From Agathobaculum butyriciproducens (GTDB lineage: Bacteria > Bacillota > Clostridia > Oscillospirales > Butyricicoccaceae), in assembly GCA_003096535.1 (NCBI GenBank), contig QEKJ01000009.1, forward strand, positions 1 to 64,000: DNA of 64,000 nt, in the 5' to 3' direction. The notes below the pieces were generated by a model that saw nothing but the letters and a program-made list of their open reading frames with translations, had not been told where the DNA came from and did not search any database. Below, in pieces: positions 1 through 7,752 of the stretch. Each line of letters opens with the position of its first letter. Position 1 is the stretch's first letter. Both the position numbers and the translations under genes were made by a program.

Positions 1-19
1 CTTGTACACAAGAAAGTAT

Positions 20-95
20 GCACCATTAGCTCAGTTGGTAGAGCAACTGACTCTTAATCAGTGGGTCCACGGTTCGAGCCCGTGATGGTGTACCA
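20..95 (+). tRNA. tRNA-Lys (anticodon CTT)
   Basis: Full 76-nt cloverleaf. The acceptor strand 20-26 pairs with 85-91 (one G-U pair), the discriminator is A at 92 and CCA 93-95 is encoded. The anticodon loop reads CTCTTAA between an ACTGA/TCAGT stem, so the anticodon is CTT, reading lysine codon AAG. The T-arm GGTTCGAGCC is canonical. A terminator follows at once, so this looks like a single tRNA or the last of a cluster that begins outside the window. Confidence 0.97.
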
Positions 96-97
96 CA

Positions 98-134
98 AAA
101 CCCGAGTTTTTTAACGAAAGCTCGGGTTTTTGTT
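98..134 (+). terminator. Intrinsic terminator of tRNA-Lys
   Basis: Stem CCCGAG (101-106) with CTCGGG (121-126), extended by A/T pairs, followed by TTTTT. It starts three bases after the CCA end of the tRNA. Confidence 0.9.
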
Positions 135-297
135 ATGTCTCGATTTAATTTTACACCGTTGCCTCTCTTTTCCTCGCGCCTGTTTATTAAAAGCAGTAAT
201 CCGGCTGTCGTATGACGATTGACAAGCCGCACTCTCCGGGGTATGATAAGCACAAGGCAGGATAACCATTTACGGAATTGCACAGGGAGGGAATGCA

Positions 298-543
298 ATG
301 CTGTTCAAAACAGAGCTTACCGAAGTTTTCACCATGGCGGAGATGGACAAAATCGTTAAGGCACTCAGAGCGAAAGGCATAGATGCGGCCACGAAAACGG
401 TCGATCTGATGAGCGGCGGACTGTTTGAAAACCGGCGTTCGTCCGGCACGTTCGGCATGAATGCCGAGGCGAGAGTCGTTTACAAAATCTACGTTAAACG
501 TGCGGATTTGAAGTTTGCAAAGAGCGTTCTGGCGACAATCTGA
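298..543 (+). CDS. Small uncharacterised protein, 81 aa
   Basis: A short soluble protein without signal peptide or membrane segment. It has a good ribosome site (GGGAGG about 7 bases before the ATG) and its own terminator after it, so it is probably a real one-gene unit. The predicted pattern is helix, strand, helix: an N-terminal amphipathic part (EVFTMAEMDKIVKALRAKGI), a glycine-serine stretch ending in FGMN, and a basic strand YKIYVKR followed by a short helix. Similar short proteins of unknown role occur in clostridial genomes. The fold suggests a small alpha/beta sensor or partner domain, but I do not recognise a named family and assign no function. Confidence 0.7.
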   Translation: MLFKTELTEVFTMAEMDKIVKALRAKGIDAATKTVDLMSGGLFENRRSSGTFGMNAEARVVYKIYVKRADLKFAKSVLATI

Positions 544-553
544 TCGCAAAGAA

Positions 554-582
554 GGGAATGAAGTAAAATTCATTCCCTTTTT
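554..582 (+). terminator. Intrinsic terminator
   Basis: GGGAATG (554-560) pairs with CATTCCC (571-577) and is followed by TTTTTC. It closes the 81-aa gene. Confidence 0.9.
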
Positions 583-592
583 CTATGCCTAC

Positions 593-621
593 TTTACCGA
601 TTCATCAAAATGTGATAAAAT
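593..621 (+). promoter_or_regulatory. Candidate sigma-A promoter for the VOC/hydrolase/aminotransferase group
   Basis: TTTACC at 593-598, a 17-base spacer, and TAAAAT at 616-621, lying between the preceding terminator and the first gene of the group at 698. Predicted by pattern only. Confidence 0.6.
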
Positions 622-697
622 AGAAGCCAAACAGAAAATTTAGTTTCTATTCCGAGCGGATTTTCCGCTTTTGGTTTGGGTTGATGGAGGCTGCACT

Positions 698-1171
698 ATG
701 ATAAAGTTCCGAATGCCGCTGCTGGCGGTGCGTGATGTGGAGATTTCAAAGAAATTTTACCATGATCTGTTCGATCAGGAGGTTGTGCTGGATTTAGGCG
801 GAAACGTGACGTTTTCCGGCGGCTTTGCCGTGCAGCAGGATTTTGACAGGCTGACCGGCGTGCCCAAATCCACGATCCTGCACCAGTCGCACAACATGGA
901 GCTTTACTTTGAGGTGGACGACTTTGACGCGTTCACGGAAAAGCTGCGCAGACACCTGGACGTGGAACTGGTGCATCCGCCGATGACGCATGCGTGGCAG
1001 CAGCGTGTGGTGCGCCTGTACGACCCGGACTGGCACATGATCGAGGTCGGTGAGTCCATGGAGCACATCGCACTTCGCCTGCTGGGCGAGGGCCGTTCCG
1101 TGGAAGAGACCGCCGCGCTCATCCATCACCCGACTGATTTTGTGGAGCAATGCAGAAAGGGTTTGAAATAG
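698..1171 (+). CDS. VOC (glyoxalase/bleomycin-resistance fold) family protein
   Basis: A 157-residue single-domain vicinal oxygen chelate protein. The start at 698 is chosen because GATGGAGG lies 7 bases upstream; an in-frame TTG at 671 has no such site. The N-terminus (FRMPLLAVRDVEISKKFYHD) and C-terminal strand (LYDPDWHMIEVGE) follow the betaalphabetabetabeta repeat, with the final Glu in the usual metal-ligand position. VOC proteins include glyoxalases, dioxygenases and antibiotic-binding proteins; the substrate cannot be read from the sequence. It lies two bases before an alpha/beta hydrolase gene, so the two are probably co-translated. Confidence 0.85.
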   Translation: MIKFRMPLLAVRDVEISKKFYHDLFDQEVVLDLGGNVTFSGGFAVQQDFDRLTGVPKSTILHQSHNMELYFEVDDFDAFTEKLRRHLDVELVHPPMTHAWQQRVVRLYDPDWHMIEVGESMEHIALRLLGEGRSVEETAALIHHPTDFVEQCRKGLK

Positions 1172-1173
1172 AT

Positions 1174-1896
1174 ATGTTCGGTTATGAACCGGAATTCGTC
1201 GTGTGCGGTGATGCCCGGATTGCTTATTACGATGTCGGCCGAGGAAAGCCGCTCGTGCTGCTGCACGGCAACGGCGAGGACAGCTCATACTGGAACGCCC
1301 AGATACCCGAGCTGACCCGCTTTTACCGCGTTATTGCGGTGGACAGCCGCGGGCACGGCGCCTCCGGGAGCGGCGGGCACGGCCTGTCGTTTGAAATGAT
1401 GGCGGAGGATCTCAAAACCGTGCTGGACACGCTCGGCGTGAAAAAAGCGCACTTCCTCGGCTTTTCGGACGGTGGCAATCTGGCGATCAAATTCGCACTG
1501 ACGCACCCGGAATATATAGATAAACTCATCCTCAACGCGGCCAATGTGGAGATGTTCAGCGGCGTCAAGCCGCAGGTGCAGCTGCCCGTTATGGCAGGCT
1601 ACGGTGTTGCTGCGGCGCTGAGCCGTTTCAGCAAAAAGGCGGCGCGCCGAAGGGATGTGCTCGGACTGATGGTGCACCCGTACGGAGTGACGATGAACGA
1701 TCTGGAGCGGCTGACCATGCCGACCCTCATCATCGTCGGCGAGCACGATGCAATACGCGAAAAGCAGACAAAGGAGATGGCCTCGCACATCCCCCACTGT
1801 GAAGTGGAGGTTTTCCGCGACGGCGACCACTTTGTTGCAGCAAAGCAGCCGTCCCGCTTCAACCGGACGGTTATAGAATTTTTACTTGGGAGATAA
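1174..1896 (+). CDS. Alpha/beta hydrolase
   Basis: Serine hydrolase of about 240 residues. The oxyanion-hole motif LLHGNG, the nucleophile elbow GFSDGG, a late acid in IIVGEHDAI and the histidine in GDHFV give a complete Ser-Asp-His triad. There is no signal peptide, so it acts in the cytoplasm, on an ester, lactone or similar small substrate that is not identifiable. Two starts are possible: 1150, inside the end of the VOC gene with GGAG only 2 bases away, or 1174, two bases after the VOC stop. The family normally begins shortly before the first strand, which favours 1174. An aminotransferase gene follows after 5 bases. Confidence 0.88.
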   Translation: MFGYEPEFVVCGDARIAYYDVGRGKPLVLLHGNGEDSSYWNAQIPELTRFYRVIAVDSRGHGASGSGGHGLSFEMMAEDLKTVLDTLGVKKAHFLGFSDGGNLAIKFALTHPEYIDKLILNAANVEMFSGVKPQVQLPVMAGYGVAAALSRFSKKAARRRDVLGLMVHPYGVTMNDLERLTMPTLIIVGEHDAIREKQTKEMASHIPHCEVEVFRDGDHFVAAKQPSRFNRTVIEFLLGR

Positions 1897-1901
1897 TCAG
1901 C

Positions 1902-3068
1902 ATGAAATTCATCAAAGCGGGAGAAATCGCAGACAGCAATATTTTCAACAAGCTCGACGAGCGCAAGAAGTCGCTCCTCGAAGGCGGCATGGACGTCATC
2001 AATCTGTCCATCGGCACGCCGGATTTTCAGCCGGGAAAGCATGTGATGGAGGCCGTCAGCCGCGCTGCACTCGACCCGGATATGTACAAGTATTCGCTGA
2101 ACGAAACGCGCGAGCTGCTCGACGCCGTAGAAAACTGGTACAAGCGCCGCTATGACGTCACGCTTGCCGACGACGAGATCATGGCTGTGTGCGGCTCGCA
2201 GGAGGGCATTGCACACGTTGGCTTTGCCTTCGCCGGCCCGAACGACCTGATCCTTGCACCGGACCCGGGCTACCCGATCTTCTCGTTCGGCCCGATGATG
2301 ACCGGCGCAACGGTCGGTCTGTACCCGCTGTATGCCGAGAAGAACTGGCAGCTGGACTTTAACGACATTCCGGAGGACGTGGCAGAGCGTGCAAAGGCGA
2401 TCGTTGTTTCCTATCCGAACAACCCGACCACCGCCGTTGCCGACCGTAAGTTCTACGAAAAGCTGGTCCTCTGGGCGCGTGAGCACAACATCATCGTTCT
2501 GCACGATAACGCGTATTCCGACATTATGCTGAACGGGGAAAAGGGTCTGTCCTTCCTGTCCATTCCGGGCGCGAAGGAGGTCGGCATCGAGTTCAACTCG
2601 CTGTCCAAGACCTACAACCTGACCGGCATGCGCGTGTCCTTCGCACTCGGCAACCGCGAGGTTATCAGCCGTTTCCGCGCGTTCCGCTCGCAGATCGACT
2701 ACGGCATGTTCTACCCGATCATGGCGGGTGCGGCTGCCGCGCTCAACGGTCCGCAGGATGTGGTAGAGAGCAACCGCACCGGCTACATGGCGCGCCGCGA
2801 CGCGCTGTGCGGCGGTCTGCGCTCGATCGGCTGGAACGTGCCGGATGCACAGGGCACCATGTTCGTCTGGGCGAAGATTCCGGAGCGCTTTGCGTCCTCG
2901 GTGGACTTCGCCATTGAGCTGATGGAAAAGACCGGCGTTATCGTGGTTCCGGGCAGCGCCTTCGGTGAACAGGGTGAAGGCTACGTCCGCATGGCGCTTG
3001 TCGTTCCGCCCGAGCGCATGGCAGAGGCGGTTCGCCGCATTGACGAGAGCGGTATTGTAAAGGAGTGA
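1902..3068 (+). CDS. dapL: PLP-dependent class I/II aminotransferase, LL-diaminopimelate aminotransferase (DapL)-like
   Basis: A 388-residue fold-type I aminotransferase. The PLP lysine lies in SLSKTYNLTGMR, the substrate arginine near GYVRMAL, and NNPT and DNAYSD are the usual cofactor contacts. The layout (INLSIGTPDFQPG, GSQEGIAH, DPGYPIF, GAKEVGIEFNS) closely follows DapL enzymes, which make LL-diaminopimelate directly from tetrahydrodipicolinate in the short lysine and peptidoglycan route. The same window holds asd, dapA and dapB, which would supply its substrate. Alternatives are alanine- or aspartate-type aminotransferases of the same superfamily. It is not next to the dap genes and not behind the lysine riboswitch. 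Confidence 0.75.
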   Translation: MKFIKAGEIADSNIFNKLDERKKSLLEGGMDVINLSIGTPDFQPGKHVMEAVSRAALDPDMYKYSLNETRELLDAVENWYKRRYDVTLADDEIMAVCGSQEGIAHVGFAFAGPNDLILAPDPGYPIFSFGPMMTGATVGLYPLYAEKNWQLDFNDIPEDVAERAKAIVVSYPNNPTTAVADRKFYEKLVLWAREHNIIVLHDNAYSDIMLNGEKGLSFLSIPGAKEVGIEFNSLSKTYNLTGMRVSFALGNREVISRFRAFRSQIDYGMFYPIMAGAAAALNGPQDVVESNRTGYMARRDALCGGLRSIGWNVPDAQGTMFVWAKIPERFASSVDFAIELMEKTGVIVVPGSAFGEQGEGYVRMALVVPPERMAEAVRRIDESGIVKE

Positions 3069-3077
3069 GTTTCCGTT

Positions 3078-3461
3078 ATGCAGATCGACCATATTGCACT
3101 GTATACACGCGATTTAGAGCGTCTGTGTGAATTTTACACCAAATATTTTGACGGTACGGCGGGCAAGCTGTACCAGAACGAGGAGACCGGCACGCAGGCG
3201 TGCTTTGTGTCCTTTGCCGACGGCGCACGGCTTGAAATTGTGACCCGTCCGCAGTTTGAGGACGCCGAGCACTCGCGTCTGTGGACCGGCTGGGCGCATA
3301 CGTCGTTCAAGGCGGGCACCCGCGAGAACGTGGACGCGCTGACCGAGCAGATGCGCTCGGAGGGCTATGAGATCACAGATGGCCCTGTCGTCGGCAAGGA
3401 TGGCTGCTACGGCAGTTTTGTGCTCGACCCGGACGGCAATACCGTCCGCATCGTAGCGTAA
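3078..3461 (+). CDS. VOC family protein with altered metal site
   Basis: A 127-residue glyoxalase-fold protein starting IDHIALYTRDL, with metal-ligand candidates His at position 5, Glu in RLEIVTRP and His in GWAHTSF. The closing strand reads DPDGNTVRIVA, where relatives usually have DPDGNxxEI; the Arg replaces the fourth ligand, a Glu. It may therefore bind metal differently or act as a binding protein. The gene is 9 bases after the aminotransferase and 12 before exonuclease III, in one transcription unit. Confidence 0.85.
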   Translation: MQIDHIALYTRDLERLCEFYTKYFDGTAGKLYQNEETGTQACFVSFADGARLEIVTRPQFEDAEHSRLWTGWAHTSFKAGTRENVDALTEQMRSEGYEITDGPVVGKDGCYGSFVLDPDGNTVRIVA

Positions 3462-3473
3462 AGGAGAACGCAA

Positions 3474-4229
3474 ATGAAGCTGATCTCATGGAATGTAAAC
3501 GGTCTGCGTGCGTGCATGGGCAAGGGTTTCCTTGATTTTGTTGCCGCCGAGCAGCCGGATATGCTGTGCCTGCAGGAGACCAAGATGCAGCCGGGACAGG
3601 CTGATGTGCCGCTCGAGGGCGGCTACCGCGAATACTGGAACTCGGCAGAGAAGAAGGGATACTCCGGTGTGGCGCTGTTCACCAAAACCGAGCCGCAGAA
3701 CGTCACCTATGGTCTTGGCATTGAGGAGCACGACCACGAGGGCCGTGTCATCACCGCCGACTACGGCGAATTCTACCTCGTTACCGTGTATACGCCCAAC
3801 TCGCAGAATGAACTCAAGCGTCTGGATTACCGCATGACGTGGGAGGATGCCTTCCGCGAGTATCTGGTAAAGCTGGATGCGGAGAAGCCGGTCATCGTGT
3901 GCGGCGATATGAATGTCGCGCATGAGGAAATTGACCTCAAGAACCCCAAGACCAACCGCAAGAACGCAGGCTTCACCGACGAGGAGCGCGGCAAGATGAC
4001 CGAATTGCTCGCCGCAGGCTTTACGGATACGTTCCGCCATTTTAACCCCACGCTCGAGGGCGTGTATTCGTGGTGGAGCTACCGTTTCCACGCCAGAGAG
4101 AAGAACGCAGGCTGGCGTATCGACTATTTTCTCGTGTCCAATCGCTTTGCCCAGCGGGTCAAGGACGCGCGTATCCTGACCGACGTGTTCGGTTCGGATC
4201 ATTGTCCGGTGCTGATCGAAATTGAATAA
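3474..4229 (+). CDS. xth: Exodeoxyribonuclease III (AP endonuclease)
   Basis: A 251-residue member of the exonuclease III family, which cuts DNA at abasic sites in base-excision repair. Diagnostic blocks are present: [10 protein letters not shown] at the start, LQETKMQ with the metal-binding Glu, [18 protein letters not shown] with the catalytic Asp-Asn pair, YSWWSYR, WRIDYFL and the terminal GSDHCPV with the catalytic Asp-His. The length is normal for bacterial Xth/ExoA. The ribosome site AAAGGAG precedes the ATG. The stop overlaps the start of the next small gene. Confidence 0.96.
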   Translation: MKLISWNVNGLRACMGKGFLDFVAAEQPDMLCLQETKMQPGQADVPLEGGYREYWNSAEKKGYSGVALFTKTEPQNVTYGLGIEEHDHEGRVITADYGEFYLVTVYTPNSQNELKRLDYRMTWEDAFREYLVKLDAEKPVIVCGDMNVAHEEIDLKNPKTNRKNAGFTDEERGKMTELLAAGFTDTFRHFNPTLEGVYSWWSYRFHAREKNAGWRIDYFLVSNRFAQRVKDARILTDVFGSDHCPVLIEIE

Positions 4230-4584
4230 GGACGAGTATGCCTTTCTGCCGGAGGCGTTTTTCGGCGGCGTGCAGGAGCAGGAGGACGAGGAAGAACTTG
4301 ACCCGTACTTCCGGCCGGATGCCGTATCCGGGGAGGACGAGCCGGACAGCCTTGACTGGATGCCGGAAACACCGACCGAGCCGTGTCCGTGCTGCGGCGC
4401 AGAGATCCCCGAGAATCCTTCGTGGGGGTATATCTGCCCCATGTGCGGCTGGGAGATTGATTACGATGTCGAAGGCGAGCCGGATAAGCCGAGCGACCAG
4501 AATCATGGGCTGTCGCTCACCGAGGCGCAGTGGAATTTTCATTCGTTCGGTACGGTCGCACCGTGGAAGGTAATGGAGAATTGA
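4222..4584 (+). CDS. Cysteine-rich CPCC-domain protein
   Basis: A 120-residue protein with an acidic N-terminal tail and a zinc-ribbon-like centre: [10 protein letters not shown] followed after 12 residues by CPMCGWE, then [17 protein letters not shown]. This matches the CPCC cysteine-rich domain, a small family of unknown role found as single-domain proteins in bacteria. The reading frame has no upstream ATG; the TTG at 4222, overlapping the exonuclease III stop, is the best start if translation is coupled. A later ATG at 4361, just before the domain, is possible. The acidic first 45 residues are therefore the uncertain part. Confidence 0.75.
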   Translation: MNKDEYAFLPEAFFGGVQEQEDEEELDPYFRPDAVSGEDEPDSLDWMPETPTEPCPCCGAEIPENPSWGYICPMCGWEIDYDVEGEPDKPSDQNHGLSLTEAQWNFHSFGTVAPWKVMEN

Positions 4585-5010
4585 AAATGGAAGATGGAGA
4601 ATGAACTCGATGGGAGAGCGTTCTCCATTTTTTATTCAGAGAAATAAATTCACTCTCTCCATCAGAACCGTCAAATCAGGATCAGTCAGTCATTTTCCAT
4701 TCTCCATTCTCAATTTTGTTCTGCTCTGCTGTTCTCTGCTGTAATATCTACTCTTTTCTTTTCTTCTCTGCTCTGGTCTGCTCTACTGTACTGTACTGTT
4801 CTCTGCTCTTCTGTACTCTTCTGTACTCTTCTCTGCTCTGTGGATTTTCCGTACGATAAATCCCGTTCACTGTGTACTTTCTCGCCAAGAAATAGCGATT
4901 TCTCGCCAAGAAATCCGGAACGTTGGAAGAACACACCAGATTTCACCAATTACTAACTCCTAATTCCTAATTATTAATTAAGGAAACCTCCTCACTCCTA
5001 ACTCCTGCCT
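4571..5010. repeat. Repeat-word intergenic region with low-complexity tract
   Basis: No gene is visible between 4585 and 5064. The stretch holds (a) GAGAATTGAAAATGG-type words at 4576-4603 and their inverted counterpart at 4691-4718; (b) a 120-base pyrimidine-rich tract, 4719-4843, made of imperfect units such as CTGTACTCTT and TCTCTGCTC; (c) a 16-base direct repeat TTTCTCGCCAAGAAAT at 4878-4893 and 4899-4914; (d) CTAACTCCTAATTCC-type words at 4950-5005. The same words recur in other gaps of this window. It probably arose by slippage and local copying; a function is unknown. Confidence 0.7.
4594..4635 (+). terminator. Intrinsic terminator after the CPCC gene
   Basis: ATGGAGAA (4594-4601) pairs with TTCTCCAT (4621-4628), followed by TTTTTATT. 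A second upstream copy of the same word (4572-4580) could pair instead, because the stem is built from the repeat words described in the next entry. Confidence 0.7.
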
Positions 5011-5064
5011 GACTGCATAATCTATCTGTCCGGCACATAGCCTGTCATAAAGGGGTGAACAGAA

Positions 5065-6210
5065 GTGAAGAAGATAATCTGTACCGCTTTACTCAGCGGT
5101 ATGCTTACGGTGCAGGCGGCGGCGCTGCCCGAAATGGGCGCGCTCTACGCGAAATCGGCGGCACTGTATGCGGCAAACGGGCAGGAGCTTTACGTCTATA
5201 ACGCCGACGAGCAGCTGCAGCCTGCGTCGGTGACAAAGATCATGACCATGCTGCTGGCGATGGAGGCGCTCGAGCGCGGCGAGGTGACACTGGACACCAT
5301 GATAACCGGCAGTGAGTACGCCTGTTCGATGGGCGGCACGCAGATCTGGCTGGAGCCGGGTGAGCAGCTGACACTGGATGAAATGCTCAAGGCGATTGCG
5401 GTCGGTTCAGCGAATGACTGTGCGGTTGCGGTAGCGGAGCATCTGGCGGGCACAGAGGCCGCCTTTGTCGAACGGATGAACACGCGCGCACGCGAACTCG
5501 GCTGCACGAACACAACGTTCATCAACGCCAACGGACTGGACGGCGAAGGTCAAAAGACGCTGACCTCGGCACGCGACCTTGCGCTTATTTCCTGCGAGCT
5601 GCTGCGTCACCCGAAAATACTGGAGTACACCGGCATCTGGATGGATACCGTGCGCGGCGGCAAATTCGGTCTGGCGAACACGAACAAGATGCTCAAAAGC
5701 TATCAGGGTCTGACCGGTCTCAAAACCGGCTACATCCGCGAGGCCGGCTTCTGCATTTCTGCAAGTGCCGAGCGGGACGGACTGAGCCTTGTAGCGGTCG
5801 TGATGGCGGCGCCCACCAAGGAGAACCGCACAGCGGACGCGACCGCGCTGCTCAATTACGGCTTTGCCAACTTCACGGCGTACATGCCTGCGGCTGACGA
5901 TCTGGCACCCATTCCGGTGACGCTCGGCACCGCGGAGACCGTGCAGCCGGTGCTCGAGGGCAGCGATTCGTTCGTGATTGAAAAGACGAGAGCAGGGGAT
6001 ATGCAGACCGCGTTCGACCTGCCGGAGACGCTCACCGCGCCGATACAGGCCGGTCAGCGGTTGGGCGAAATGACGGTATCCGCCGGCGGAGAGACGGTTT
6101 TGACTGTTCCCATCATCGCCCAAGCCGGTGTGGACGCGCTCGGACTGCCTGAGCTGCTTATTTCCTTTGTGCGCGGCCTTGCAGGAAATGTTGTAAAAGA
6201 TGTAAAATAA
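5065..6210 (+). CDS. dacF: Secreted D-alanyl-D-alanine carboxypeptidase (DacF/PBP5 type)
   Basis: A 381-residue serine-type D-Ala-D-Ala carboxypeptidase (peptidase S11) that trims stem peptides of peptidoglycan outside the membrane. The three penicillin-binding motifs are present: SVTK (SxxK), SAN in VGSANDC (SxN) and KTG in TGLKTGYI. A short signal peptide (MKKIICTALLSGMLTVQAAA) precedes it, and a C-terminal PBP5-like domain ends in an amphipathic helix near LLISFVRGLAGNVVK that could anchor it to the membrane. The GTG start at 5065 has AGGGGTG 8 bases upstream. In spore formers DacF-type enzymes adjust cortex cross-linking; which role applies here is inference. Confidence 0.93.
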   Translation: MKKIICTALLSGMLTVQAAALPEMGALYAKSAALYAANGQELYVYNADEQLQPASVTKIMTMLLAMEALERGEVTLDTMITGSEYACSMGGTQIWLEPGEQLTLDEMLKAIAVGSANDCAVAVAEHLAGTEAAFVERMNTRARELGCTNTTFINANGLDGEGQKTLTSARDLALISCELLRHPKILEYTGIWMDTVRGGKFGLANTNKMLKSYQGLTGLKTGYIREAGFCISASAERDGLSLVAVVMAAPTKENRTADATALLNYGFANFTAYMPAADDLAPIPVTLGTAETVQPVLEGSDSFVIEKTRAGDMQTAFDLPETLTAPIQAGQRLGEMTVSAGGETVLTVPIIAQAGVDALGLPELLISFVRGLAGNVVKDVK

Positions 6211-6294
6211 CATCAAAATCCGGCGTTTTCCGAACAAAATTGGAAAGGCTGAGAAATTTACCATACAAAATGACGGAAAGTTTGCAATTCGGAC

Positions 6295-6323
6295 TTGTGA
6301 TTTTGGCTAAACTATGGTACACT
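6295..6323 (+). promoter_or_regulatory. Candidate sigma-A promoter
   Basis: TTGTGA at 6295-6300, 17-base spacer, TACACT at 6318-6323 with a TGG directly before it. It lies 35 bases upstream of the P-loop gene at 6358. Confidence 0.6.
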
Positions 6324-6357
6324 AATAGCAACCTCAAAGGTTGGGAGGATAAAAACT

Positions 6358-6768
6358 ATGGTAAAACTTATTATTGGCGGTACCGGTTCCGGTAAGACCA
6401 AGGAGCTTATTGATCAGGTCAACGCTGCAGTAAAAGAAGAAAAGGGCAGTGTCGTTTGCATTTCCCGCGGCAACAAGCTGACTTTCGATATCTCGCATGA
6501 CGCGCGTCTGATCGACGCAGCGGATTATCCGGTTAGCGACATCGCAGGCCTGCTCGGCTTTGTTGGCGGTCTGCATGCCGGCAACTACGATATCACCCGT
6601 GTCTTCATCGATGGTCTGTACAAGATCATCGGCGGCAAGGACGCAGCCAAGGCTGAGGAGTTCCTCGTCGCTCTGGACGCATTCTCTTCCAAGCACAGCG
6701 TAAACTTCACCGTTTCGCTCAGCGAGGAGCCGGAGTCTGCTACCGAAGGCATGAAGCGTTTCCTGTAA
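6358..6768 (+). CDS. Small stand-alone P-loop ATP-binding protein
   Basis: 136 residues starting almost directly with a Walker A motif, IIGGTGSGKTKEL, and a possible Walker B strand, RVFIDGL, near residue 82. Related clostridial proteins are often labelled twitching-motility PilT-like, but the domain is far shorter than a PilT hexamer subunit and no pilus gene is nearby. It ends without further domains. It has its own promoter and a strong terminator, so it is a single-gene unit. It could be a nucleotide kinase-like or regulatory ATPase; the function is unknown. Confidence 0.8.
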   Translation: MVKLIIGGTGSGKTKELIDQVNAAVKEEKGSVVCISRGNKLTFDISHDARLIDAADYPVSDIAGLLGFVGGLHAGNYDITRVFIDGLYKIIGGKDAAKAEEFLVALDAFSSKHSVNFTVSLSEEPESATEGMKRFL

Positions 6769-6798
6769 TCCTTAAACGGAAATACATATCGCAAGCAC

Positions 6799-6832
6799 AA
6801 AAAAGCAACGATGAAAGTCGTTGCTTTTTTCT
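6799..6832 (+). terminator. Strong bidirectional-type terminator
   Basis: AAAAAAGCAACG (6799-6810) and CGTTGCTTTTTT (6819-6830) form a 12-bp stem with a T run on the plus strand and an A run on the other side. Confidence 0.92.
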
Positions 6833-7104
6833 TTTGCCCGCAGCCGGGCTGGTAAGAAAAAATAATGAGAAATGCTGCGTCTTTTTCCCTTTGTGATAAA
6901 AAAGACAATCTGGCATTTTGCATATACTTAATAAGAATAATTTGTGCAGAATGTATAATACGACACAAATCTACAAAAAATATTTAGATTTTCTGAGCAA
7001 AAGTATTTTACTTTTTGGGTAAGTTGTTTATAATAAGTAATATAGTGTGCCGAGGGAGCACACTGCATTTTGTACAATGTTGCTATGGCGTTCATGAAGG
7101 GGGA
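6833..7104 (+). promoter_or_regulatory. A/T-rich leader of the ATP synthase operon
   Basis: No gene is visible. Two TATAAT boxes occur, 6954-6959 and 7029-7034. The second has TTTACT 16 bases upstream (7007-7012) and is the better promoter candidate. A 7-bp hairpin AAATCTA/TAGATTT (6967-6973 with 6985-6991) lies between them. Confidence 0.45.
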
Positions 7105-7368
7105 ATGCGATTGCAAAGAGGGAAAGAAGGCTTTAGTGTGCTGCGCTACCTGATCTATTTTTCTCAGGTAGGCTTCACAGTGATCACACCGCCGGTGCTT
7201 TGCTGCTTCGGAGCGATATGGCTCCGCAACCGGTTCGGTTGGGGCAACGGTGTGGTGATTATCGGAATCCTGCTCGGCATCGCGGTTGCAGCCTGCAGCC
7301 TGCGTGATTTTCTGCGATTCACCGAGCGCAAAGCCAGAGAAAGTGCAGAGAAAGAAAAGGAGCTGTGA
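7105..7368 (+). CDS. atpZ: AtpZ/AtpI-family small membrane protein, first gene of the atp operon
   Basis: About 87 residues with two membrane segments (roughly YFSQVGFTVITPPVLCCFG and VVIIGILLGIAVAACSL) and a charged C-terminal tail (RFTERKARESAEKEKEL). Its size, hairpin topology and position directly before atpI and atpB match the AtpZ family, proposed to work with AtpI in c-ring assembly or in Mg2+ handling of F-type ATP synthases. The start is uncertain: ATG 7105 sits one base after the AAGGGGG site, while TTG 7111 has ideal 7-base spacing, so the true N-terminus may be two residues shorter. Confidence 0.7.
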   Translation: MRLQRGKEGFSVLRYLIYFSQVGFTVITPPVLCCFGAIWLRNRFGWGNGVVIIGILLGIAVAACSLRDFLRFTERKARESAEKEKEL

Positions 7369-7373
7369 CGGGA

Positions 7374-7748
7374 ATGCACATCGTTTATGAGGAAACGAAG
7401 CGCATGCTGCGCGGCATGCTCCCGCTGGCGCTGGTGACCTTCGGTGTGTTCGCTCTTTGCGGACAGGGTATCGCTCGGTCCGGCGCAAGCGTTCTGCTCG
7501 GTACGGCGTTCGCGCTGCTGCTGTTCTACATGATCGGCAGGAGCACGGTAAGGGCAACCGCCTTTCCGCCGGCACAGGGCATTCGCATTACGCGGCGCGG
7601 CTATGTAGTTCGCTACATGCTCACGGCGGTGTTCGTTATCGCGGCGATCAAGCTGCCGTATCTGAACGCAGCTGCAGCGGTCATTCCGCTGTTTTTCACC
7701 AAGGCGCTGCTCCTCTGGCGCCACGCAGTTCAGCGGAAAGGAGGTTAA
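7374..7748 (+). CDS. atpI: ATP synthase subunit I (AtpI-like)
   Basis: 124 residues, four predicted membrane helices (LPLALVTFGVFAL, VLLGTAFALLLFYMIG, YMLTAVFVIAAIKL, AAAVIPLFFTKALLLW) and short basic loops, as in AtpI proteins that help to assemble the c-ring. The ATG at 7374 is preferred because AAGGAG lies 11 bases upstream; the GTG at 7365 has only 2 bases. It sits 4 bases before atpB. Confidence 0.75.
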   Translation: MHIVYEETKRMLRGMLPLALVTFGVFALCGQGIARSGASVLLGTAFALLLFYMIGRSTVRATAFPPAQGIRITRRGYVVRYMLTAVFVIAAIKLPYLNAAAAVIPLFFTKALLLWRHAVQRKGG

Positions 7749-7752
7749 ACGG

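Noticed and set aside
4878..4914. Two-copy direct repeat as a CRISPR remnant
   Set aside because: Only two units with a 5-base gap, no spacers of normal length and no cas genes.
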